Origin: Sambucus nigra | Lineage: Eukaryota; Streptophyta; Magnoliopsida; Dipsacales; Adoxaceae | Assembly: GCA_949130495.1 (NCBI GenBank) | Contig: OX422219.1 | Span: 268,383,111-268,447,110, forward strand | Direction of reading: 5' to 3' | DNA length: 64,000 bases | Part shown: positions 48,500 through 61,094 of the stretch, piece after piece | Numbering within the stretch: the stretch's first letter is position 1 | Layout: every line of letters begins with the position of its first letter | Notes under the pieces: model-generated | What the model was told of the DNA's origin: nothing | Databases searched by the model: none | What the model saw: only the letters and a program-made list of their open reading frames with translations | Translations under genes and position numbers: made by a program

Positions 48500-51330
48500 A
48501 CCCCAAGAAATTTTTTTATCTTCATACTATGGCTGCTACAGCCAGCGCACCCACTGAATTCGACCAACTCGCGAATTTTAGTAAAAAAAAATTATATTGC
48601 GACACCCTCACTGTCACCCAAAACATAACCCCTGCCCGTAGGATATTAGATAATTACCTCCATAATCTAGCTGCAATGGGTGATCCTTGGGTTCCTGAGC
48701 AGTTTCCCCTTGCCCGAACGCACCCATGACTTGTTGTAGTGGCTGTACATCCAGGAGCTCGTCCTTTAGTTGACCCATGCCTCACTTAGGAAAATATTTC
48801 TTCACATGCCTCGTTTCCCCATAAACGAAACAACTCTTAATAAATTCACCCTGCCACTGATCCCTTCCTTGCTTGTCTTGTCAGAAGTCCTGGTCATTCT
48901 GTCGATAGCCCCCAAATCTAAATTGCTTGACCTGATTCCCCTGCATCCTTCCCCTGATGTCCCCCTGTCTTCTGTTGGGACACACCACCGTTATTGTTCC
49001 CTCCTGCTTTATCCGACTGACTAGTTTCCACTCCCCTCCTGCTTCCTTTCACGTGGAAGCGATATTCCTGGCAGTGCAAGAGTGCTGCATTAATGACATC
49101 TGTATAAGTTACTAATGCGGTATTACCAATCAAATGTTGTCTGATCCTCCAGACTAACCCATCCATAAACCTTGCTTTCTTTCTTTCTTCATCGCTTATC
49201 TCATCCGGTACAAAATTTTCCAAACGAGTGAATTCTTCCTCATAATTGGCCACTGAACGGTCCCCCTGAGTCACTTCTCTAAATTTTCTCCTCATTTTGG
49301 TCTCCATTGCTGGCGAAAAATACTTGCGGTCGAACCGCACCCAAAACTCTACAATAGCTAACGTATCCCTTTCCTCAATTGTGGTGATCGACTACCACCA
49401 CTGTAGCGCTACTCCCACTAACCTAAAAATGGCTAGCATTTGCTTCTGTACCTCATTGCAATCTACCATGCGTAGGTGACGCTGGATATCTCTCTTCCAT
49501 TGACACGCTAGCACCGCATCTGAAACCCCTCAAAACTCTGGTGGATGCCCTTTTTAAAAAATCTCTCGTACTTGGTGCCACCTCGACGGCCCCGGGTGGG
49601 CCTGAACATCCGGTGCCACTAATGCCTGTAGCTGATCTCTAATTAGGCACATATTCTTCATATTTATCTCCTTAATTTCGGTATTTTTATGATCCCGTGC
49701 AGTGTAAATAGCTTGGATTTGTCTCTTATTTATGCTACTAACCTCTTTTGGCAAGTATTTCGTGTTTTGTTTATTTCTCATGTGCTTTATAGGTATTTCA
49801 TGCAAGTTAGTGCGAAGGAGAACTCAAAACAGGGAAAGAAAGCAAGAAATGTGAAGTTCAAGGGCATTTTTGTAATTTTGCAGTCTTAGTCCGCAGTGGG
49901 TCCAATTGGAAAGTTGAAGAGATTCCAATTACAAGAACACTGGAAACACGGCACCTCAATCCGAGCTACGGTGAAGAAGTTATGCCCATTTAAAGTTGGA
50001 GATAGAAAGTCAAAAGTTGAAATTAATTCTGGAAGCTGAAGAGACAACTCTTGAAATTTCTTATTTAAATTCATTTTTATTAGTTATAAAACGTGGAGAG
50101 GCATGGGAAGAGTCATTTTTACGTGTATAAAAGGCCAAACCCTACATCCTTCCAAGGGAGTCGAATTCTAGAGAGTAGAATAGAATTTTAGAGAGAGAAT
50201 AAGATTTTAGAGAGTTTGTAGTAGACAAATTTCTTATTTTTAGAAAATCCCTAGTTTGTAAGAACAAGAAGTATTTCTGGATTCAATCATCTCTCTTCCT
50301 TAGTGCATATTTCAAATATCAAATTCCATTCTTTTATCTTATCTTAAATCTAATTTCAATTCAACTATCAACTGTTTTGTAATTTTGTCTTTACAATGTT
50401 TCTTAGATCCACAATTACATGCATTATTATGAATTTGTTTTCTCATAAACTCGTGTTAAGCTAAGTTTTTAAGGGTGGGGGTGCATGAACCCAACCCGAT
50501 GTGGTATGCATAGATATAAAATTTGTTCTCTAAATTAAATAAGTGATTAGATCGTGTTGTATTGTTTCACAACCATTGTAGAACTTTTGACCTCGTTTGC
50601 CCTAGGTAACCGGGGTGCTTAAGGATGTTATGCGCGTGAACTATTGCAATACTGCTTTACTCATTCTTTGATTATGTATGATGTGGGCTTGAACCTCATA
50701 TATGTAATGCTTTGGAGTACTAAAGACTGGGTCTGATCAATTATCTAATTTATGACTAATTTTGTACTGGCATACACACTAGGGTTTGGGGGAGTGTATT
50801 CTTAACCCATTTCTTCATTCATATTAATTCCTTCTTAGTTAGTTAATTTTGCATGCGTAGGTTAATTTAATTGAATTTAGTTAATTTATAAATAAAATCC
50901 AAAAATTAATCATCGTTTTATTTTCTTTTCTTTTAACATCAACTTTAGGATTAAACTACCTTACCTTTGTCGTCACGTTCACACGTCCTATGTCCCTGTG
51001 GATTCGATACCCAAACTCTCCACTATACTCCTTAAGAGTGTAGTTACAAGTTTAGGTTTTTTGTATTGAGGTTGGAAGCCGATAACAATGACTAGCGTAT
51101 TACACGGACGCTCGGTTTACACTTGATCAATCTCATTGAAAGTACCTTGCCATTGCGATCATTGTTGCTTCAACTGCCCGCGCCATTAATTCAGTTACCT
51201 GTGCTACCGAAATCATCTCTGGCAGTTGTTGCGGTAACTCTGGATCCTGATGAGCCTCTCTAGTCTCATCTACCCCTACTGCCCTTGCTACTCTATCTCT
51301 CCTAGGTGTTATCTAAAATGAGAATCGAAT
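48500..51330 (-). pseudogene. Element A gag, split by solo LTR F
   Basis: The N-terminal part (51320-51130) reads TPRRDRVARAVGVDETREAH and QVTELMARAVEATM; the start codon appears as ATA. After the F insertion it continues with RDIQRHLRM, VGVALQWW, FWVRFDRKYFSPAMETKMRR, NYEEEFTRLENFVPDEISDE and RIRQHLIGNTALVTYTDVIN (49340-48918). The zinc knuckle near 48830-48790 reads CFVYGETRHVKKY, with two of the three Cys changed to Tyr. It is homologous to the gag of B and D. Confidence 0.8.
49640..51129 (+). mobile_element. Solo LTR F, Athila-type, 1.49 kb
   Basis: Exact 5-bp duplications atctc flank it (49635-49639 and 51130-51134). It begins TAATTAGGC (TG decayed to TA) and ends TTGATCA. It has a TATA box (50126-50134, tataaaagg) and the U5 phrase tccctgtggattcgataccc that is also seen in element C LTRs. 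No internal sequence remains, so it is the product of LTR-LTR recombination. Confidence 0.8.
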
Positions 51331-51500
51331 CATATGAGTTCACCCTCAAATATAACGTAATTGGCAGAAGAATGTAAATGCCCATACGTATGAGAATACA
51401 CAAATCCTATGATAGGGTTCTACATCAAAGAACGCTAAGCTAAAATGTGAAAATCTGCACCGATCCTAAGGACACTAGAACCTGATGCTCTAATACCATA

Positions 51501-52811
51501 TGTGACACCCCGCCTAATAAAATACCGGGAGATCATTCCTATATCAAATGAAAACAAGAATCCGAGTTGGTTCATCCTTAGCATCACTGTCGAAAACCTT
51601 TTTAAAACTTACTAACCACCTAGTATTCCAAAAGATGGTGCCAAATTTTAACTTTTTAATTAAACAAAATAGTACATACTGAAATAATTATAAACCATTC
51701 ACTCAGCTAAATTAAATCAACTGAATAATTAATTTTATCTACTTGATAAATAAACCATCAGCCACTAAAGTAAATAGTCCAATACAATCAACCAATAATA
51801 GAATAAAAAACATAAAAACTACAACTGAAAAGTTTGGGCGACAGGCCCTAAGTACACTGAAACTGATAGATGATTCCTACTCTAGGAAAGAATGAATGAT
51901 GCGTCTAATCCAAACTTCTGCTAGCATCCACACATGCCGCAGCTCCGTGTCCCTAGAATAGAACATCAAGTCTGGCGTCCCTGTGGCTGGACACCTAAAA
52001 GGTTTTGAAAATAGTTTTATAGCAAGGGTTATAACCCAAAACATTTTGAAAAATAATTAGCAAGTGAATTAACTACAATAGTTTAAAATGCATGAATGCG
52101 CTTCATATTTTAGTTAGTGTCGCACTCACTTGAGGACATACTCACCCCTCCACTAATGTGCACACCTAACGGTTACCTTAACCCCACCTAGTTGTACTAC
52201 CCCGTCCAACTAGTCCTGGTATAATCTCCCATTGCCATACTACTCTAACCTGAGTATAATAATTCCTGGATTATAATTTATCTCACCAATTAACGTAATT
52301 AATTTCTCTTAAATCATAACATATAATCGTGACACAAGTTAAATAAAGTATATACATCACACACTGTATTATTTCCCGCATATAATATTTACTACCATTA
52401 TATACATACCTTTACTAAGAACAACCACACACACACACACACACACAGACAAATATATATATATATATATATATTTATGTATGTATGTACATCTATCCCT
52501 CCGAGTATACCCTCACCGGATGATTCCCTCTAAAGTGTTATCTCACTAGGTGTGCTCACATAACCTAGTTACCCGAGTTGGAATCGCTCACCAACCTGGC
52601 CCAAAATATAAACGCAATGGAGGCGGTCATATTCCTTCCCTGAAAGTGAGATAAGCCCCTCACCCATATACCGGACTCTATGACCTGGGGATATACTCAC
52701 CCTACTCCTCAATCTAGGGGATTCACCCAAATCGCGCAACCTCCCTTGATAGCACTAGAGTATATATAAATTAAATAAATATCTAGTCACTGATATTTAA
52801 TAGCACACATA

Positions 52812-52854
<43 letters not shown>

Positions 52855-54593
52855 CACTATCACTACACCGTATATATATAATATAAACCCAGGCTTTACC
52901 GTGTACTCAAAAACCCGTAACACTAGCCTGTAATTTCTCGAGTCTCTAGCCTAACTCAACTTAATTAATTTTCTCACTTATTAATTTATCATCTTCTCGA
53001 GTCTATAGTCCGACTCAAATTTATTTAATTCACACGTTAATTAATATAATATTTCCCCCGAGTCTATGGTCCAACTCTAATATAAATAGTTTACACATTA
53101 ATTTATATAATATTTACTCGAGTTTATGATTCGACTCTAAAATTAATTATTTTACACATTAATTTATTTATTGCCTTGTGTCACTCAAATAACATACCCG
53201 GACTAGCTCACTTGGCCCATAACTTAATATTTCCTGAGTCTACATTCTGACTCCGAATTAATTTGTTTATCTCCATAATTAATTTAACAACTCGGCGTCG
53301 CTCAACCAATATACCTGGGCTTGCTCTCTCAATCCGTATATAATTAATTTGGAATCTAATTCCCCGAATTTATCCATAACGTGCCTCACGTGAATCCTCC
53401 ATAACTCCAATTACTTTTCCCTATAATTGTTAGGAATATGTGCTTCATAATTATTTAACCTTAAACAATGAATGGAAATTAAATCTTAAATTAATTTCCA
53501 TTTATATATAAAAATGGCCGAACTGCCAAAATTCTAGGACCATCGATCCCCTTGGTCGATCGATCGATCCAACAAGTATTCATCTTCTCCGTCTTGTTGT
53601 TTTAGTCATTGATGAACCCTCAAGCCTTTTGTTTTCATTCCAAACCCTTACCCAATCACAATCAACATTATCTCCACATAAGAAAAGGGTCTAAACATTC
53701 TATGGACCTTAATTAATCAACTAATTTCCATTAATTCCAACATTTTCCTGATTTGGGTTTCATCCAGGTTTCAAATCTCCAATACGATTTTCATTCCTAT
53801 TAATAGAAATTAACCATCGATTCTGACTGGTTTTTAACATACGATTCATTCCTCTACATTACAGAATCATAAACATAATAAATTTCACCCTTAATCCCAT
53901 GAAATTATATTAATTACCAAAAACCCAATTTTACATGAATACCCACCCAAAATGAATTTTGGTTTACACCTCCCATAGTATGAATTGGTTATCATCAGTT
54001 TAAGAATCACAACAGTTAACCACTTGCCTCTAATTGTTCGTAGAGTCTGATCCGTTGGCGTAGAGAAGGTGTTGATGACTACCACTCACTTTGTCCCTCA
54101 AATTGTCTTCAAAAAGGTCCCCAATTTGCTTCTTGATTTTTTTCCTCCGTGTCTCTCTCAAACCCCAGGTTTAGAATTGTTAACTGTCTTTCAACACTTC
54201 CTCAATTAGGTTTAAAACCCATAATCCCGTTTTTGGCACCACGGGCATAATTAAAATGGTCTGAATCACCCTGTGTGGGCTCGGCTATGCCAAAAAATGC
54301 CCCGAGACCCGATTACTACCCCCGAGTACTCTTTTCTGACTATCTCGACCCATCCGGGCTCAACCGCTCACTCAGAATCATCATCTGAAATACTTTATAA
54401 CATTCTCCAATTTTGACTAAAAAATGTGACACATATTAACTCGAACAATTTAACTTAAAATCGCCAAATATAAATAATTCTTCCCACTCAAATAAATTCT
54501 CCAAATCATAAATTTAAGTTTCTCCAATTTAAAATTTTTTATTTCTCCCAAAAATAATTAAATACTAAATCCTCAAAATTACGGGGTGTTACA
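51501..54593 (-). repeat. 5' LTR of element A, full length
   Basis: 3093 bp from TGTAACACCCCG (54593) to GGTGTCACA (51501) on minus. It contains a short TCGA cluster (53540-53570), gagtc..gactc units (52940-53240), and (AC)n and (AT)n runs at 52425-52475 and 52815-52858. It is the reference for the two rearranged copies. Confidence 0.85.
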
Positions 54594-54598
54594 TGAGG

Positions 54599-55492
54599 GT
54601 CTGAATTGACTTTACCAACCTCAACAAAGCCTACCTAAAAGAGAGTTTAATTCTACCAAGGATGAACTAATTAGTTGATTCATCACAGGAGATCAGCATA
54701 TGAGTTTCATGGAAAAATACTTAGGCTATTATCAAATACTTTTGTTCGAAATAGATGAGGATAAGAAATATTTCATCACGACCTGAGGACTATACTATTA
54801 TAGAGGAATGCAATTTGGACTCAATATTATTAGGGTAACGCCTTGCAGCGAAAATGTTCATTCCACCATGGGGGGTTACATCAACGATATGTTTGTCAAA
54901 AGTAAATGCACTATCGATCACATAAAAAACATCCCCAATACCTTTAAAATCCTAAGAAACTATAAAATGAATTTAATTCCTCCAAATGTTCCTTCGGGGG
55001 CTAGCTCATGCAAGTTAATGGGTTACCTCATTACCTAAATAAGTACTGAAGCCAATTCAGGCTAGATCAAAGATCTATAAAAGATTAACAAGGCTAGCAC
55101 TATTAGAGATATTTGGGTCTTCATAGGAATACTAGTAGCTCTCAACCAATTCATATCTAGACCATCTGATAAGTGTCAGACTTTCTTTCAAGCCTTAAAC
55201 AAAGAGAACACAATAATATAGACTAAAGAATGTGGTAAAGCACTAAATCAGGTCAATCATTGTCTGGGATATCTCTGTTAGCATCACTAGTTAGTGGTGA
55301 GAAGCTCCTACTGGAATTAGTTATTTCTCAACACAATATAGAGGAGCACTATTCCAATCAGAAGGTAGAGAAAAATAATAAATCTACAACGTCAGTTATA
55401 CCCTCCTTGACTCTAAAAAATGATATATTAATATCGATAAATTAGACTTGGCACCACTAATGTCATCTATGGAATTAAGACTGTACTTTAAT
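54599..55492 (+). pseudogene. Tat-type RT and RNase H, right half of the split element
   Basis: It begins IDFTNLNKAYLKESLILPRM, matching Tat RT (VDFTDLNKACPKDSFPLPRI). It continues to GGYINDMFVKSK, in which the catalytic YVDD box has become YIND, and to LMGYLIT. RNase H landmarks follow: ALNQFISRPSDKCQTFFQAL, then SGEKLLLELVIS, ending in PLMSSMELRLYF where LTR G interrupts. It continues the gag-protease half at 22390-24263. Frameshifts and stops are frequent. Confidence 0.75.
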
Positions 55493-58242
55493 TATAATAC
55501 CCGTGACTAAATATTTTATTTTTTTTCCCATGTAAATGTTAATCATTTGAAACCCTTGGACATTGGATAATTTATATATGGGCTTTTACATTTATACAAT
55601 TGTTATTTGGTTTTTATGGTAATTGTTGGAAGTTTATGGGTAAAATTGGAGTTTTTAGAAATCTAGCAAGACCGAACGAGCTTGAAAGTCATTCGAGAGA
55701 GATCCTTGTTTCGTTCGAAGGAGAATCAAATGGTTCAAATGAGAATCCAATGTCATTTAAATGTGGATTCTAATGAGGATATAATGGGATGTCACTGTAT
55801 AGGTTTTCCTTCTTCATTAGAAGGTCATTCGATGGGGGGATCGAATGATATTGAGATCTCATTAGAACAAGGTCCCATTCTCATTGGAATGACATGTTCA
55901 AAAATATTTAAGTCGGATGCCCTTGTGTTTTGTCACGTTTTGGTCCATTGGATCAATGATGTGTCGCCTCCTGGTGAGTCCAGATGACCCAAAAATAGGA
56001 TTTTAGAGTTGGGTGGATTTTATAAGACTTTGTTTGGTGTTAAAACAAAAGAGAGTGGGGTCGGTCTCCCCACTATTTTAGCATTTACTTTCCCTTTTTA
56101 TCTCTTGGAGAGCTTTTAGCCTTCTCACGCCATCACAAACCACCATACACCACCATATATCCACATTATGCCCCCAAATTTTAGAAGTATTCCACCATAT
56201 TTAATCCCAATACAACATTTTCCACCATTGTTGAGGAAAGCTACGAATTTTGAAGGTGTTATTAGGGGGGCGTGGAGAAGATGAAAAAGTAAGGGGGTTT
56301 TCTTGAATCTTTCAGGGAGACAAGCTTTGTGGAGCTAGACAACCTCCTTCAGGCCACCTTAGGAGGTTAGGGTTACCATCACCTTCTTTCTCATCTACCA
56401 TTTATAGAGCTCCATTTGAGGTGCAAAAAACTTTACTCTTAGTTTAAGACTCTATTTTATATATTAGTGGTCTTGTAGTAAAAGTTGAAAGGGTAGGATG
56501 CATTATGATATAAGAATGATATTTCTTATGATTTGTAAAAATGGGTTTACAAAGTATTTCAATGGTTTTAAGAAAATGATATATTTCAAGAAAACTTGGT
56601 ATTAAACATTTGTATGGAATAAAAATGTTAGGTGAGTGCTCATTTTGATTGGGAATATTTTATGAATAAATGTTTCCAAGTTTTCTTGTGAAAAATAGGG
56701 ATTTTATATAAATCGACATTTTATTCAAGTTTTGAAGAAACCAATTTTTGTTTTGCCTTTAAATGCATGTTTGTGCAAATATTATGAAAATTCTAGAGTA
56801 AATCACATGTAAAACCCATTTGATAGGATTTTTGGGCTTAAAATTTATCTTCTCATGCATATAACCTTGTAGTATTTTGAGGTTGAACGTATAAACAAGT
56901 TTGATGATGCTTTTATTAGGTTTAAACATGAAATAAAGAAAATAGAAAGTTTATCTTTGTTTGTGAAAATGGTGTTGAAAAATTTAAAAGTGTAAGGTTT
57001 CAAGACTACATGTATTAATAGAGAAAACTGTTTTTTTTATAAAGTAGTATTAGATGTTCAATGAATTCTTGAAAAAGAAAGTAATAAAATAAAGATTTTT
57101 CCATCTTGAGAAGAATGTTACTCCAATATGATAAAAATCATTAATGTATTAAAAAACACTCAAGAAGTTAGTGTGGGTAACTTGATGGTGTTTTGAGAAA
57201 TCACACTTGTGAAAATCGAGGAAAAGACAAGTTTGGAAACAAATGGGTAAAATAGTAAATTTATGTATAGTGAAACATTTTTATGAAATAAAAATGTTGA
57301 AAAGGATTTTACACAAAATGGTCCTAAGTGAACATGATTTTAAATAAAACCCAATTCAAGGGTGTAAAGGATCAGAAATGATCATTTTTAAGTGTAACAC
57401 AAGTTTGGGTGAAACCTTGAGTTTTTGGCTTTGGTCGGGAAAAATGAATAGTGGAATAATGTGGACATTTTCATATTGTTAAAAACATTAATAGGATAAC
57501 ACCAGGATAATTAAGGAGGGCTCGGAGCGTTGGGGTGCAAGATCCAAAATCACTGGGCAGAGCATACAGTAGCAGAGTCGGCGGTGTGGAGTCCGTTAAA
57601 GTATGAAGATATTGTAAGTTTTGAAAAAAAAAGATAATGAAAATGGAACATGTCAAGAAATAGGTTTTGTGTAAAATATATGAAAAGGCAATTTAACTTG
57701 AATGAATTAATAAATGTTCAGGTAAAGGATAAAGTGGACAAGAAATGTGAAAATTGATTGATGTCCAAATGGTAAATGAATTGTAAAGTAAAGGGATTAT
57801 ATGGGTGGTTAAGCAACCTAAAGAGGCTTAATCCATTATTAACACAAGGGTGTGTTTATTAAATATTCTGAAAGGAAAAACAAGTATTTTCTAACAGAGT
57901 GTTTGCGTGTGTTAAAAGGGAAATTTTCAATGAAGGTACTAACGTGAATTAGTATGAATAAATGGGTAACGTTGGATGTGTCTATATTTTGAGAGCATTG
58001 TACACGTAGGAATTTTTTATGTTAGTGGTTCTGTATGCTTGAATTTTGAGGATGCTTCACATAAGCCCCTCACGTAGCTTGACTTAAATGGAAATCGCAT
58101 GCTAAAAAAGTGAAATGGTAATTAAATAAAATTGGACTAGTGACATTATGTAGGTTGTTTCATAGTACTTCACACCTAATGTTCGGGTCATATTGGGTGG
58201 GTTGACCAAAGGTAAACCACAAATTCGAGTCGAGGCTTTACA
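55493..58242 (+). repeat. LTR G, solo or fragmentary chromovirus-like LTR
   Basis: It starts TATAATACCCGTGAC (a decayed TGTAATACCC) inside the Tat RNase H and ends GAGGCTTTACA, just before the LTR of D. It has a cluster of inverted tcattcga and tcgaatga words at 55680-55900. No target duplication and no interior were found, so the boundaries are tentative. Confidence 0.45.
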
Positions 58243-58245
58243 TAG

Positions 58246-60909
58246 TATAATAACCCTTACTTTTGAGTAATTTATTTTATATTAATTGGCCAAGAGAGGT
58301 AATTATATAAAATATTGGATAATGGAGTAAATATTATTTTAACTGATTTAAAATATAATATTTACTAAATTTTTGCATATTTACTGTTATGTGAATGCTA
58401 ATAGCATCATGTTACATTTTGTAGTGTCATTGTGCTTTAAACGAAATTTATGGTTTAAAATGAAGTTGGAACTTGTAATGATTTATATTATTCTGGATGC
58501 CAATTTAGAGGGTGCGGTCAGTCCCGAAATAGTCGAGATAGTCAAAATAAGTGCCATATTGTATTTTTGCGTTTCAGTAACTTTCGACAGGTTATGACTC
58601 AATTATGTTGTGATGAGTCATTTTAATGATGTATTAACATTTAAATATGGAAATTAAGGCTAAGTACCTGATTGAGTCTTACAACCCCTTTTATTTCTCA
58701 AGTGTATTCTTACTAAACCTAGAGAGAAAGAGAGAGGAAGAGAATTTGGGGGAAAGTAAAAGGAAAGGAAGAGAATTGAAGATTAAAGCCTGGATTTGTT
58801 GCTACCGGAAGAAAATATGAGATTACAACCTTAAGGCAAGTTTCTTACTTGCTAATATATGATTTAAGGTGAATAAAATTTAGGGATGGTAGTGTATTGG
58901 GAACACTAGAACAATTATGGGTTTTTATGAAATTGTAGAGTTTGAACCCTAAAACATTCATTTATATAGCTATTGTGTGGATTATGGTAGTTAGCATTTA
59001 TGTAGCATTGTTATGGTTGGTTTAATGATGGTTGGTGTGGGAAAAATGGAGGAGAGATGAGTTTTAGGAGAAGTTGGGGTATTAAACTCCATAGCCAAAA
59101 TAGGGCATTCTGGCCCAGGCGAATCGATTCCCCCTTAGCGAATTGATTCGCGAAAGGGATAGGCTAAAGGTCTGTGTTGAGCGAATCGATTCAGCTTATT
59201 CGAGTCAATTCGGTAGTATGCAGAATGTTGGGTTCTCTTGACCGAATCGATTCGGACTATCCGAATCGATTCTCTTTCAGGACCGAATCGATTCGACCAG
59301 GGCGAATTGATTCGGAATTCCTGTTGTTTTAGGAAATTTTTCCAACTTGGTTTGTAACCCTTTTCTTGTAGGTTTTGGACCTAAGAACTTTCTCTTAAGA
59401 TACAATAAAGTGTATTAGAGACTTATATTAGGTATGTGACCACAATAGATTAGAAAAGTGATACTCGGGCTTATCTCGGGGATTATTAAATAGACGTTAG
59501 AGTAGTTCTTTCTTGAGTATAATAGTTTGAGACTAGGGAAGAGTAGGATTACATAATTGTGGAAATTTAGAGACGTGATTGAGGTATACTATACTTGGTG
59601 GCTTATAGTAACGTCATTATTTCTCGGAGACTAAATTAAGGATTTATTAAACGTTGAAGTTCATAATGTTGACATGAAACGCTTATGGCTCCGGATAACA
59701 ATGCAACACATACTTTAAAATGGGAATAAATTGTGAATAATAAATTTACATATACACACCTCTCTAAATGCTATCATAGGGGAAGTTACCGTGTGAGGTG
59801 AAGATCCCTGGCTAGTGAATGCAGGGTGAATATAGTCCTCGGCCATAGGACCGATTATTATATATTGTGTGATTATTGTTCAAAGTGAGGTAATTTTGGG
59901 TGTGGTTATGACTCACTGTCGAAAGTATATGGTCGCTTCCCGACATGACGCGGAGTAAGATTCCCAGGTTGTGTTGGTGATAGGCCCTGGAAGATGATAT
60001 CTATTTAGGGGCGCATCCAATGGGGAAACTCGAAAGGATGGTCTTAAAATCATTATATGTTGTGAAATATAAATATTTTTTTTAAGTGGGATTTTATTGA
60101 TAATACACCACTTGAGAAATATTGCGTTGAATACGTTTCATAATGAGAAAGGAACGGTGAAATGAAATTGGGTAAAAAGGAAATGGAATTTATTTAAGTA
60201 ATATTTTATCTATATTCTCCTACAAATGAATTGTGATCATTGTCATTAATATTGCGATAGGTTATGCTTTTAGATTTAGTAGTTAGATTTCTTATTATTA
60301 TTCATGATGATAAATTGTTTATAACTATCATGCACTTTATTCACCTTGTGATACTATTTAAAACCGGACTCTGACCCGTTTACATCCCTTTGTTTTGCAT
60401 GAATCTTATTTTTGCCCAGGTGCTCCACCGTAAGGATGCCCGTATTGACTTTTCTATCCTAGTGTCCTAGAGCTGTAACACTTTGCGGATGTTATGGGAT
60501 ATTTGATATAGACACTTCCTTCCTTTTGTATTCTAGTTATGATCGGTTACACATTCGGGCGTGTTGCCCAAGTTTTGTACTTGTATTATATAATGTGATA
60601 TTATACTTTAATACTTGGTGTAACCCAATTGTATATGTCTGTTAACCGACATCTTATTCGGTTATTTTGTTGTAGATGGTTACTGAATTATTATCTATCC
60701 TTACGTTTATCCACCTCCTTTTCAATTGGATTGTTTAAATGTTTTATAGTAACATCCAAAATAAATTTTGGCAATCCGTTTTCTAAAATAATTGATGGTT
60801 ATCTCGTAAACTTTTTGTATTATAGTGATTCTAAGAATGGACCATCTATGATTCCTGTAATTATTGGAGTATCTGGCTGGCCACCTCTTATTTTAATAAG
60901 AGGGGTACA
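58246..60909 (+). repeat. 5' LTR of element D
   Basis: It starts TATAATAACCCTTACTTTTG, in register with LTRs A and B, and ends GGGGTACA. The phrase gtcgagatagtcaaaataa (58532-58550) matches a B-LTR phrase at a similar distance from the start. It contains a cluster of cgaatcgattcg palindromes at 59118-59315. Confidence 0.7.
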
Positions 60910-60913
60910 TAGA

Positions 60914-60925
60914 TAGTATCAGAGC
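60914..60925 (+). promoter_or_regulatory. Primer-binding site of element D
   Basis: TAGTATCAGAGC, one base off the initiator-Met tRNA site TGGTATCAGAGC, four bases after the LTR end. Confidence 0.85.
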
Positions 60926-61094
60926 ATCAGGTTCTAGATCCTTTAGGATCTATGCGGACTTGTCACATTCTATCATAGAGTTCTTTGATGTAGAGCCTTA
61001 ATGTTTGGACTGTTTTGTTTATCTATATTTGCGATCTTCTGCAAAGTAAATTGTTCTTAATGATATTCTAATTCAGTTGTTTCTTCATCTCAGA

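Larger units (their letters stand above)
47412..51500 (-). mobile_element. Interior of element A: gag only, pol missing
   Basis: On minus it begins with a decayed primer site (51487-51498, TGGTATTAGAGC) and ends with a polypurine tract GTAGGGGGGAGTA (47424-47412). Removing solo LTR F leaves about 2.6 kb. Only gag is present; no protease, RT or integrase motif can be found between gag and the polypurine tract. The element is therefore non-autonomous, by deletion or by design. Confidence 0.75.
24264..54593. mobile_element. 30.3-kb composite insertion bounded by inverted LTRs of family A
   Basis: Both outer ends are the same LTR start (TGTAACACCCCGTAATTTTG), facing inward from opposite strands. 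The left LTR is on plus (24264 on), the right one on minus (from 54593). Flanks are agagg (24259-24263) and tgagg (54594-54598), and the host Tat gene reads on across them from the end of protease into RT. Within it lie a plus-strand LTR A split by element B, a tail-to-tail junction at about 37724, the minus-strand 3' LTR of A split by E and C, the gag-only interior of A split by solo LTR F, and the 5' LTR of A. An ordinary retrotransposon has direct, not inverted, terminal LTRs, so this arose by an unusual route. Confidence 0.65.

Noticed and set aside
55682..55987. 101-codon frame in LTR G
   Set aside because: There is no family match and it lies in a palindrome-rich LTR region; likely chance.
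55493..60909. A single 5.4-kb LTR for element D
   Set aside because: A second LTR-start motif at 58246 and a B-like phrase at the same relative distance favour two LTRs, G and then D.
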